Shown piece after piece: positions 16,109 through 24,154 of a DNA stretch of 45,377 bases. A program made the translations under genes and the position numbers. Each line of letters starts with the position of its first letter. The stretch's first letter is position 1. Under the pieces are notes generated by a model. That model was not told the DNA's origin, searched no databases, and saw only the letters and a program-made list of their open reading frames with translations. Origin of the DNA: Alphaproteobacteria bacterium (GTDB lineage: Bacteria; Pseudomonadota; Alphaproteobacteria; RF32; CAG-239); NCBI GenBank assembly GCA_017935485.1, contig JAGBHO010000007.1, positions 1 to 45,377 on the forward strand, read 5' to 3'.

Positions 16109-18538
16109 TTATCTGAACATGCTGCCGTGAGTTTCTCGGGCAAAGTGGACATATTTTTTATAAAGATATTCCAACCGCTTCTGAACTTCGTAATTAACGG
16201 TTCCTTTTTTGTATTTCCCGTTTTTGTCAGCTTTACCGGCTTTCATTCCGGTCAGAATCTCAATGCCGTCATCAACCGAGTCAATGGCATAAATATGAAA
16301 CTTTCCTTCGTCAACCGCTGCCAGAATGTCATCACGCAACATCAGGTTTTTCACATTGGTACGCGGGATAATCACGCCTTGGTCGCCGGTCAGGCCGTGA
16401 TGCTTGCAAACGTCGAAGAAGCCTTCGATTTTTTCATTAACGCCGCCAATCGGCTGAATCTCGCCAAACTGGTTGATGGAACCAGTCACGGCAATGTTCT
16501 GCTTGATCGGAATTCCCGAAATTGCCGACAACAGACAGTAATACTCGGTGGAAGACGCACTGTCGCCGTCCACGCCGCCGTACGACTGCTCAAAAACAAT
16601 CGATGCGCTGAGCGACAACGGCGTTTCTTTGGCAAAACGGTTGGCCAGCAGGCTTTGCAGAATCAACACACCTTTGGTATGAATCGGACCGCTCATCTCA
16701 ACTTCGCGTTCAATGTTGACAAAGTCGCCGCAGCCCAGACGAACCTGCGTGGTAATGCGGGCCGGCTTGCCAAAACTTGTGCGTGAGAAGTTATAAACTA
16801 CCAGACCGTTAATCTGTCCGACGCGCGAGCCGGTTACGTCCATCAAAATAGAACCGTCGTCAATCTGCTCCAGCATGGCTTCTTTAATTCGGCTGCTGCG
16901 GTAAATCTGGGCTTCAATCGCCTGCTCAACGTGATTCTTGCCAATCTGGTTGGATTTTGAAACCCTTGCCCAGTAGTCGGCTTCGCGCAGCAAATCGCCG
17001 ATAGAGGCAATATGGGCGGTCAGTTTTTCTGAGTCTTCGGCCAGACGGGAAGAATATTCAATAATTTTGGCAACGGCCTGCCTGTTCAGGGAGCGCAGCT
17101 TCTTTTTCTTTGACAAAGAGCCGATGAGCTTGGCATATTCAACCTCGTTGTCATGCGTTCTGTCCATCAGCATGCCGAAGTCGGCCTCGACTTTGAAAAA
17201 GTCATTAAAGTCCGGATCCCGTTCGGACAATACGTCATACAAATCGGCATCGCCGGTCAGAATGACTTTCACATCCAAAGGAATAGGCTCCGGATCAAGC
17301 GATATTGTAGTAAAACTGGTCTCATCGCTCGGCGCTTCGATTTTAATGCTCTTAGAGGTCAGAGCGCGCTTGAGGGAATCCCATGCAAAAGGCTGCAACA
17401 ACAGTTTGCGGGCGTCAATCAGCAAAAAGCCGCCGTTTGCCCGATGCAGCGCACCGGCCTTGATCAGGGTAAAGTCGGTCAGCAGCGCACCGTATTGCTG
17501 CAACCGTTCGACCCGTCCGACCAGATTGCCCTGCGTCGGGTGATCCAGATGAACAATCGGAGCACCGGAATTCTTTTCATTCTTAACGACCACATTGACC
17601 TTAAACTTGGCAAACTTGTCTTCTTCCTGCTTGTTCATACGGCTGAGCAGGGCGGTCAGAGCGTCTTCCTCACAGCCGGCATTTTCTTTGTCCGGCAGAA
17701 ATTCCTCAATGTTTTCAATAATGTATTTTTGAATATTGCGCAGAAATTCTCCGGCCTGGCGGTGTCCCTTATATTTTTGGCGCAGAGCGTCAATCGGGCG
17801 CTTGACCGCAATTTTAATAAACTTCTCGCGCAGATTGTTGGTTTCTTTGCGCTGCTTTTCTTCATAATCGGGCAGATCTTGCGCGGTGTTCTCAATTTCT
17901 TCCTGCATGGTGTTGAGGTCGTCCATCAGATGCTGTTTTTCGTCGTCGGGCAGTTCGTCAAAAGCTTCCGGACTCAAAACCTCGCCGTTCTTAACCGGTG
18001 CAACCACCAGTCCGACCGGCATATGCAGCAAAGAAACGCTTTTGCCCATGGCTTTTTTCTGCAGGATTTTTACATATTCTTCTTTTTTCTGCTTGTATTT
18101 TTCTTTGATGATGCTGAGACCGGCCTTATATTCGTCATTGTCGACAATGGCCGGCAGGGTAATGGCAAAATCTTCAATCAGCTTGTCAATGTCTTTGGCA
18201 AACTCCGAAGCCTTTGACGGCGGAAAACTGATGGCCAGCGGTTTGTGAGGCTCTTCAAAATTATAAATGTAAGCCCAGTCGTCGGGAGTCGGACGCTTTT
18301 TGGCTTCTTCGACCAGCACGCGTTTGACCAGACTGGTCTTTCCTGTTCCTTCCGGCCCGAGACAAAACAGGTTGTATCCCTTGGATTTGATGTTAATTCC
18401 CAACTCAACGGCGCTGAGCGCTCTGTCCTGTCCAAGTGCGGAAAGACGTTCGGCAAGCTCGGCCGTCGTGCTGAAATCAAACTTTTTGGGATCGCATTTG
18501 GTATAAAGCTGGTCGGATTTTAATTTTGAAATGCTCAT
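16109..18538 (-). CDS. Lon-type ATP-dependent protease (AAA plus S16 domain)
   Basis: 809 residues. The N-terminal AAA module has Walker A GPEGTGKTS (61-69) split by a long helical insertion (about 150-300), as in the LonB/YcbZ-like branch, not classical LonA; no N-terminal substrate-binding LAN domain is seen. Further ATPase landmarks lie around residues 370-430 (GGFLLIDARKLL). The C-terminal S16 protease domain has catalytic S660 (GGVDGDSAS) and K703 (GGVNEKIEG), 43 residues apart as in E. coli Lon. It should degrade damaged or regulatory proteins in the cytoplasm. An AGGGAAA Shine-Dalgarno precedes the ATG. It diverges from the TPR gene across about 80 bases. Confidence 0.93.
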   Translation of the reverse strand: MSISKLKSDQLYTKCDPKKFDFSTTAELAERLSALGQDRALSAVELGINIKSKGYNLFCLGPEGTGKTSLVKRVLVEEAKKRPTPDDWAYIYNFEEPHKPLAISFPPSKASEFAKDIDKLIEDFAITLPAIVDNDEYKAGLSIIKEKYKQKKEEYVKILQKKAMGKSVSLLHMPVGLVVAPVKNGEVLSPEAFDELPDDEKQHLMDDLNTMQEEIENTAQDLPDYEEKQRKETNNLREKFIKIAVKRPIDALRQKYKGHRQAGEFLRNIQKYIIENIEEFLPDKENAGCEEDALTALLSRMNKQEEDKFAKFKVNVVVKNEKNSGAPIVHLDHPTQGNLVGRVERLQQYGALLTDFTLIKAGALHRANGGFLLIDARKLLLQPFAWDSLKRALTSKSIKIEAPSDETSFTTISLDPEPIPLDVKVILTGDADLYDVLSERDPDFNDFFKVEADFGMLMDRTHDNEVEYAKLIGSLSKKKKLRSLNRQAVAKIIEYSSRLAEDSEKLTAHIASIGDLLREADYWARVSKSNQIGKNHVEQAIEAQIYRSSRIKEAMLEQIDDGSILMDVTGSRVGQINGLVVYNFSRTSFGKPARITTQVRLGCGDFVNIEREVEMSGPIHTKGVLILQSLLANRFAKETPLSLSASIVFEQSYGGVDGDSASSTEYYCLLSAISGIPIKQNIAVTGSINQFGEIQPIGGVNEKIEGFFDVCKHHGLTGDQGVIIPRTNVKNLMLRDDILAAVDEGKFHIYAIDSVDDGIEILTGMKAGKADKNGKYKKGTVNYEVQKRLEYLYKKYVHFARETHGSMFR

Positions 18539-18621
18539 GTTAAAAATTTCCCTATACTTCTGGTTTTTTGTTATTATCTCTGATAATATAAGGGCAATAA
18601 CTAAGATAGTGTAAAGATTTG

Positions 18622-20097
18622 ATGAAATATTTTCTTTATTTTGCTTTTGCCGTGGTTTTGTTTTATGCGCTGCGCTGGCTTGTCGGGCGTTGCCTGCTGT
18701 CCGGCTATTGGCAGAAACGCCTTTATTCCTGCCTGATGTGCCGGCAGTCGGATCACAGCGGCGAAAAATTTTTTGCCCGTCCGGCAGTCGGCCGGCTGTG
18801 CGCGTCAGTCCTCAAAAAACGCGGCGGCGAAGAAGCCCTGCAACAATTTGTCTGCGGCAGAGACGATTCTCTTTTGGCTCTTTTGAAAAAAAATAAAATG
18901 AAGAAAGAGCAGGCGATTCTTCAGGCCTTTTCCGCGCCGGAACAAGCTCTTCGGCCGCTGGCGTCGTATCTGAAAAAAAATCCTGAAGATACGGAGGCTG
19001 CCGTTTGTCTGGCGGAACTGTATTTTCTGTGTGCCCGAAAACAGGACGGCATGGAGATACTGGAAAAACTGCCGAAAAAAATAAGCAACCGTTATTTTCA
19101 GGCGCTTAAGAATTACCTTCTGGCGCAGGACGCCGTAAGCTGGGGCGGTATGAAAGAGGCTTCGGAATACGGCTCTGCCGCCGTTGCCGGTTTTGAAAAA
19201 ACGCGCGCGCCGGACGAGCAGGCGCGGGCACAGCTGCTGATGGGCACAATCTATCGGGTTTCGGCCATTGCCGATGTATCGGAATTTATGCTGCGGGCGG
19301 CTCATAAAATTTATGCAAAAATCGGCAGTCCGGCCGGCATGGCAGACAGCTTCGGCAATCTCGGCATGCTGATGGTCATGCAAAAACGCTTTGCCGAAGC
19401 GGAAAATTATTTTATGCAGGCGTTGGATATAAATATAAAACAGGGCAGAAAAATTCCCGAAGCCGAAATCATCAACCAAATGGCGCTGCTGGCATTGCTT
19501 GAGGATAATCCCGTGGCCGCAATGCAAAAGGTGCGGCAGGCGCAAAAAATTCACCGCCGGCTTAACAACCGGCAGGGCGAAGCTTTCAGTCTTGATATTT
19601 TGTGTCATGTCTTTTTGCGGCAGAAACAATATGATAAGCTGAAAAAAACCACCATGAGGGCGGAAAAACTCCATGCCGGACTCAATGATAATATTTCGCG
19701 CCTCGACAGCTTATACCTGCTGGCCACCGCTTTCTTTGAAGACGGTAATGCTGCCGAGGCGGAAAAAACGCTGCGTCAAATAATAGCCGTTGCCGCAGAT
19801 AACCGTGCGGGTTTTCACCTTGCCAACGCCTACAGCCTGCTCGGGCTTGTCTATTTGCAAAAAGGCGAACTGCGGCGGGCAAAAGGGCTTTTTTCTCAGG
19901 CCTTGCAGCTGGAACAAAAAAATGACCGCCTCAATGCCGCCGCCGCGGATTATGCCAATATTGCCCTGATTGAGGCTCGGCGCGGGCAAAAAGAGTTGGC
20001 CCGTAAAAATTTGCAAACCGCAATCGAATGCGCCGGATTTTGTGAAGACGACGGGCTCAGAAAAATTTTACAGGCGGAACTGCACAAATACGATTAG
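18622..20097 (+). CDS. TPR-repeat protein with N-terminal membrane segment
   Basis: 491 residues. A membrane segment (residues 3-16, FLYFAFAVVLFYAL) is followed by a cysteine-containing linker and then helical repeats of the tetratricopeptide type from about residue 100 to the end, for example GNLGMLMVMQKRFAEAENYF, AEAEKTLRQI and YSLLGLVYLQKGELRRAKG. Such proteins act as scaffolds; the partner is not known. A TTG lies directly before the ATG, and the ATG was taken. Its stop overlaps that of the convergent MliC-like gene by three bases. Confidence 0.8.
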   Translation: MKYFLYFAFAVVLFYALRWLVGRCLLSGYWQKRLYSCLMCRQSDHSGEKFFARPAVGRLCASVLKKRGGEEALQQFVCGRDDSLLALLKKNKMKKEQAILQAFSAPEQALRPLASYLKKNPEDTEAAVCLAELYFLCARKQDGMEILEKLPKKISNRYFQALKNYLLAQDAVSWGGMKEASEYGSAAVAGFEKTRAPDEQARAQLLMGTIYRVSAIADVSEFMLRAAHKIYAKIGSPAGMADSFGNLGMLMVMQKRFAEAENYFMQALDINIKQGRKIPEAEIINQMALLALLEDNPVAAMQKVRQAQKIHRRLNNRQGEAFSLDILCHVFLRQKQYDKLKKTTMRAEKLHAGLNDNISRLDSLYLLATAFFEDGNAAEAEKTLRQIIAVAADNRAGFHLANAYSLLGLVYLQKGELRRAKGLFSQALQLEQKNDRLNAAAADYANIALIEARRGQKELARKNLQTAIECAGFCEDDGLRKILQAELHKYD

Positions 20098-20393
20098 CGT
20101 TCAATTTCTTGGCATACCGGATAGTTGCGGTCGGCAATGGAAAGATAATAATCGCCGTTTTGCTGCATAAACGTTACTTTTGTCGCCAGATTCTCAAAGC
20201 GCTTTCCCGAAGTGGCGGCGACTTTGGTCAACACGTTGTTAATCCCGTCAATCCGTAAAATCATGGAGTCGTCATCCAAAAATTCGGCTTGTACGATTTT
20301 TTCCCCGCATTTGTATTCTGTCTCATGCGTAACTTCCACACTGTTGGCGCAGGCTGACGCCAAAAACGTCATTCCCAAAATCAAATATTTCAT
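20094..20393 (-). CDS. MliC-type lysozyme inhibitor lipoprotein
   Basis: 99 residues starting MKYLILGMTFLASACANS, a lipoprotein signal with the lipidated cysteine at residue 15. The mature part has the MliC pattern: a cysteine near the start (YKCGEKIVQAEF), then LRIDG, SGKRFEN, a TFMQQNGDYYL strand, and a second cysteine near the end (YPVCQEI) that could close a disulfide. MliC proteins protect periplasmic peptidoglycan from c-type lysozyme. The start at 20393 has GAAAGGA seven bases upstream, which lies at the end of the preceding oxidoreductase gene, so the two are probably co-transcribed. Confidence 0.72.
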   Translation of the reverse strand: MKYLILGMTFLASACANSVEVTHETEYKCGEKIVQAEFLDDDSMILRIDGINNVLTKVAATSGKRFENLATKVTFMQQNGDYYLSIADRNYPVCQEIER

Positions 20394-20397
20394 TGTT

Positions 20398-22032
20398 TTA
20401 TCCTTTCTTGTCAAAATATGTGTCTTTCATCAGATTATAAAGTTTCATGCCGCCGGACAGCATATAAATATTGTCAAAACCGCGGTTTTTGAGAAGCAAA
20501 GCCGCCTGATAAGAGCCGCGGCCGTGCAGACAATAAACGATAACCGTTTTGTCATGCGGAATACTGTCAAGATTGCGCCGCAATGCCGTCAGCGGCAGGT
20601 TGATGGCCCCGTCCAGATGCTCTTCGGCAAAAGCTGCCGGTTGTCTGATATCAATCAGCATGGCCTGATCTCGGATCAGATCAAGTTCCTCCGGCATAAT
20701 CAGTTTCAGCTTTCCGTCCGCCACGCTTTGCGCCAGAGACCCGAGATGGTTGACGGCGTCGGAAGCTGCGGCGTAAGCCGGTGCATAAGCAATTTCGGCT
20801 TCTTCCAAATCGGCAATGCAGCCCTCTTTTTTGATGATTTCGGTGATAACATCAATCCGCTTGTCGGCGCCGGATTTGCCAATGCCCTGAATACCGAAAA
20901 TTTTTCCGCTCTCCGAAAACAAAAGCTTTAAAAGAAGCTCAGAAGGATTTCCGGCCAGAGAAGAAAAAGGCACTCCCCATAAATGGAGCTTTTTATAAGC
21001 AATTCCGGCTTTTTGCAAGATTGCTTCATTGCAGCCTCCCGCTGCGGCCGTCAGGTCAAAAACCGGCGTAACGGCCGTTCCTGCAACCGGCGGAAAACGA
21101 ACTTTGCCGCCGCTTAAGGCCGCTGCTGCCACGGCCGCTTCTTTCAGACTTACTGCGGCATTATAACGCAGTTCTTTTTGTCCGGTCGTCAGGTTGGTCA
21201 CTTCGGCCGTATCGCCGACGGCATAAATGTCTTTGTCATTGGTCTGCATCTGGTCGGTAACGACAATTCCGCCGGCTTTGCCGATCTCCAGTTCGGCCAG
21301 AACCGGCAGCTTTACATCCGGCCGCACGCCGGTTGCCACAAGCGCCATGTCGTATTTGAGCCGGCTGCCTGTATTCAGTCTGACATCGTCTTCGCCAAAA
21401 GCCATAATGGCGTGATTGATAAAAACGCTGATGCCTTTTTCTTCCAGCCGCTGCTGTGCCAAAGCTGCCGTATCGGCGTCCAAAAAAGGCAAAATGTGCG
21501 TTCCTGCCTCAATAATGGAAACCTTAATTCCGAGCTTGCAGAGAGATTCCGCCATTTCGACGCCGATAAAACCGCCGCCGAGCACAACCGCGCGCCTGAC
21601 CTTGTTGTATTGAATAAAGTTTTTGATTTTATCAACCGAAGCCAAAGATTTTATGGTAAAAACCTTTTCTGACAAAATACCTTCAATATCCGGCCGCAGC
21701 TGAATAGCGCCGGTGGCAATAACCAATTTGTCATAAAATTCGTCCTCGCGATTGGCAATTTTGACGCATTTTTCTTTACGGTCAATATTTTCAACTTCGC
21801 TGTTCAGCCGGATTGTAATATTGTAACGGCTTTTCAGGTCTTCGGCCGATATGCCGGCAAAAGATTCGCGCTTGGTGACCTGACCGGAAAGATAATAGGG
21901 CAGGGCACAGGTGCTGACGGCAAATTCCGCCGATTTTTCCAGAATGACGATTTCGGCGTTTTCATCAAGCCGGCGCAGCTTTGCGGCTGTGGCAAGGCCG
22001 GCCGTTCCGCCTCCGATAATCACGACTTTCAT
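20398..22032 (-). CDS. FAD-dependent CoA-disulfide/persulfide reductase with rhodanese domain
   Basis: 544 residues. The first 440 form a pyridine-nucleotide disulfide oxidoreductase: FAD Rossmann motif GGGTAGLATAAKL (7-19), active cysteine C42 in STCALPYY (the position of C43 in CoA-disulfide reductase), NAD site VLGGGFIGVEMAE, and GVRPDVKL with YAVGD. The last 100 residues are a rhodanese domain with active cysteine near residue 501 (YCLHGRGSY). Fusions of this type reduce CoA-disulfide or CoA-persulfide and handle sulfane sulfur, which fits redox or sulfide detoxification in the cytoplasm. The MliC-like gene follows by four bases. Confidence 0.88.
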   Translation of the reverse strand: MKVVIIGGGTAGLATAAKLRRLDENAEIVILEKSAEFAVSTCALPYYLSGQVTKRESFAGISAEDLKSRYNITIRLNSEVENIDRKEKCVKIANREDEFYDKLVIATGAIQLRPDIEGILSEKVFTIKSLASVDKIKNFIQYNKVRRAVVLGGGFIGVEMAESLCKLGIKVSIIEAGTHILPFLDADTAALAQQRLEEKGISVFINHAIMAFGEDDVRLNTGSRLKYDMALVATGVRPDVKLPVLAELEIGKAGGIVVTDQMQTNDKDIYAVGDTAEVTNLTTGQKELRYNAAVSLKEAAVAAAALSGGKVRFPPVAGTAVTPVFDLTAAAGGCNEAILQKAGIAYKKLHLWGVPFSSLAGNPSELLLKLLFSESGKIFGIQGIGKSGADKRIDVITEIIKKEGCIADLEEAEIAYAPAYAAASDAVNHLGSLAQSVADGKLKLIMPEELDLIRDQAMLIDIRQPAAFAEEHLDGAINLPLTALRRNLDSIPHDKTVIVYCLHGRGSYQAALLLKNRGFDNIYMLSGGMKLYNLMKDTYFDKKG

Positions 22033-22100
22033 ATTTTTCCCCTCTCATGGCAATTGCCATTTAAATATGTCCGAATTTGCGGTTATCAATAACGGCGGAT

Positions 22101-22162
22101 AAAAAAAGCCCCCGCGGATAAAACTTTTCCGAAAAACGAAAAAAATTCAAACCACGGGGGCT
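22101..22162 (-). terminator. Terminator of the 523-residue coiled-coil gene
   Basis: AGCCCCCGCGG (22107-22117) pairs with CCACGGGGGCT (22152-22162), with a smaller inner hairpin. On the minus strand the stem is followed by TTTTTTTATCC. Confidence 0.85.
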
Positions 22163-22178
22163 GGGCTGCCGGAGAAAA

Positions 22179-23750
22179 TCAGCCTCTCGTCTTATTGTCC
22201 ATTGCCCGTTTGGCCATGTTGGAATCCATACCGCGGGCAGCTGCTTTTTTCGGTTCTTCCTTTGCCATGCCGCGCAGCTGGCTCATCCTCTGTTCCAAAC
22301 GTTGTCCTGCAGTCATTCCTTGCATCGCCTTCGCTTTTTCCGCCAGCTTGTCCACACCGCTGTCGGCGTTAATGTCTTTTATGCCGGTCGTATCGCGGGC
22401 CGTGCTTTTAAGGGCGATCTCTTTGGCCGCTTCCTTGTCGCTGAAAAGCTTTGAGACCGTGTCTTTCAGCTTGTTGAATTTTGCCACGTGAAAAGCGTTT
22501 CTGGCAACGGCTTCTTGCGTAGCTTCCAGAGATTCCTCGGCATTTTCTCTGGCATTCGTGTTCCGTCTCACATTATCGGAAGCTTCTTTTAAATTGCTTT
22601 CAATTTTTTTGCCAAAGCTGTCTAAAGAAAAATCTTTGTTTCCTTTAACGGCATCGGGGTTTCTTCTCAGTGCAGACGCCAAAGAACTCATCGCTGTTTC
22701 CAAACCTGCGCCTTCAATACCGATTTTCCGTCCGAACAGAAAAGCCTTTGTTTTTCCGAAAAAGCCTTTGGGCTCTAACGGATTTTTCATTTCGGGTTCT
22801 TTGCCCTGAGCCGCTGATTTTATAATGTCAGAAATATATGCCTGCAGTTCCGGAGCTTTTTTCGGATTCTTGTCCAGATAGGCCTTAAGATTGTTTTGTA
22901 CCTCCTTTATACTCTCGTCAATCTGTCTCAGGTTAATTTCTTTATGGCGGCTGTCATCAAGTTCTTTTTCTGCACTGTCCAGCTTTTCCTGAGCCGTTTT
23001 CAAGCGGCCTTTGCTTTCCTCATATTCTTTTCCGGCTTTGTCGGCGCCGTCCAGCCGGCTCATAACCTCATCCTTGCTGACTTCGCCGTTATAAACTTTT
23101 TCTTCAAATTCCTTGGAAGAAAATTCCTGTGCCATTTTTCCGTATTTATTGTCATCTTCAAAATAAAAACTTTTTATTGAATATGTTTTGCCGTCCGGCG
23201 TTTTGACTTCTCCGGCTGTATTAGACAGTCTCCCATCTTTTCCGTCCCGATACTTAAACGTATAACCTTCAAAGCTCACGCCGTCAAAAGCCTTGGCTTC
23301 CTGCTGGCGGTTATACTCCCATTCGTTGTTGCGGTTAATGCGGGCGCATTCTGTTTTAACCTTTTCCCATCGGTCATTGTCATAAGAGGAAGAAAAACGT
23401 TCGCCGTTGGAAAGGATAACCCCCAGCCCGTTGTCTTGAAAATGGCATTTTTCCTGCAAAGCTTCAATAATTTTCCGGTCTTGCGTGACAATATATTGCC
23501 CGTCGGGCATATAAGCGGCATAAGTTCCGTTGTTGGAGCCGGTAATGCCGACAGCTTGGGAATTTGTACCATAGACTTGCATATCCATTTTGAAGACGTC
23601 GTCGAGACCGCCGATATACCCGCCGTGATCCATTCGTCGGGGCTCTTTCATGTCCAAATACATAAATGAATCCCGTTCAAAACCCATGTTTGTAATCATT
23701 TCCGTAATGCTGCCTTTTCTGGCCTCTCTGATTTCATCGCGTGTTAACAT
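22179..23750 (-). CDS. Coiled-coil protein of unknown function
   Basis: 523 residues; I recognise no family. The first 200 residues are mixed and glycine- and aromatic-rich (HGGYIGGLDDVF, AVGITGSNNGTY). About 200-290 and 390-450 are charged and helical, likely coiled coils (KGRLKTAQEKLDSAEKELDD). The end is basic, with KRAMDNKTRG. There is no signal peptide or membrane segment. GGAG lies eight bases before the ATG, and a strong terminator follows the stop, so it is a single-gene unit. Its layout (globular N-terminus, long charged helical middle, basic tail) is reminiscent of secreted effectors or structural proteins, but nothing proves this. Confidence 0.75.
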   Translation of the reverse strand: MLTRDEIREARKGSITEMITNMGFERDSFMYLDMKEPRRMDHGGYIGGLDDVFKMDMQVYGTNSQAVGITGSNNGTYAAYMPDGQYIVTQDRKIIEALQEKCHFQDNGLGVILSNGERFSSSYDNDRWEKVKTECARINRNNEWEYNRQQEAKAFDGVSFEGYTFKYRDGKDGRLSNTAGEVKTPDGKTYSIKSFYFEDDNKYGKMAQEFSSKEFEEKVYNGEVSKDEVMSRLDGADKAGKEYEESKGRLKTAQEKLDSAEKELDDSRHKEINLRQIDESIKEVQNNLKAYLDKNPKKAPELQAYISDIIKSAAQGKEPEMKNPLEPKGFFGKTKAFLFGRKIGIEGAGLETAMSSLASALRRNPDAVKGNKDFSLDSFGKKIESNLKEASDNVRRNTNARENAEESLEATQEAVARNAFHVAKFNKLKDTVSKLFSDKEAAKEIALKSTARDTTGIKDINADSGVDKLAEKAKAMQGMTAGQRLEQRMSQLRGMAKEEPKKAAARGMDSNMAKRAMDNKTRG

Positions 23751-23901
23751 TTCTTTTCTCCTAAAAGTTATATATACCTAAGTATAACACAAAAATAGCA
23801 ATAATCAATACACTTTGAAAAATCATATGATGATTTTGTCAGAATTTTGTATGAAAGTGGAATATTTTAGAACAATATGCTGTAATCAGCGTAAAAAGTT
23901 C

Positions 23902-23930
23902 TTGACTGTTAAAAGGAATACCGGTATAAA
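23902..23930 (+). promoter_or_regulatory. Promoter of the ffh operon
   Basis: TTGACT (23902-23907) and TATAAA (23925-23930) are 17 bases apart. Transcription would start near 23937 and give a leader of about 218 bases before ffh. Confidence 0.75.
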
Positions 23931-23981
23931 GCGCATAAATACGAATAGATTTCTCCTTTTTAAGGTATGGAATTTTAATAA

Positions 23982-24143
23982 CACTCCGAGGAGTGCCGCC
24001 AGTCAGCGAGGGTTCGCACACTGGCGTGCAATAGTATGTAGGCACATGGTTGTTCAAAAAACGTGCCGGAGCAACGCGGTTCTCGGGGCAGAGAGTTGGC
24101 ATTGATGCCTCACCCGCTGGGTGCATGCAATAGTTTGTAGGCA
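23982..24143 (+). promoter_or_regulatory. Structured leader of ffh with repeat segment
   Basis: Hairpins follow each other: CACTC/GAGTG (23982-23995); GCCAGT-GCGA-GGGT-TCGC-ACTGGC (23998-24025); GGCAC/GTGCC (24041-24045 with 24062-24066); GGCA/TGCC (24098-24109); CACCC/GGGTG (24111-24123). The 18-base word TGCAATAGTATGTAGGCA (24027-24044) recurs with one change at 24126-24143, just before the ffh Shine-Dalgarno. The segment from 24068 (GGAGCAACGCGG) belongs to a dispersed repeat family also found at 38613, 40141 and 45247. No 4.5S RNA core is present. Confidence 0.55.
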
Positions 24144-24154
24144 AAGGAACAAAA

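Noticed and set aside
23982..24143. 4.5S/SRP RNA gene beside ffh
   Set aside because: The leader is structured, but the conserved SRP core (GGAAG...GCAG-type loop) is absent.
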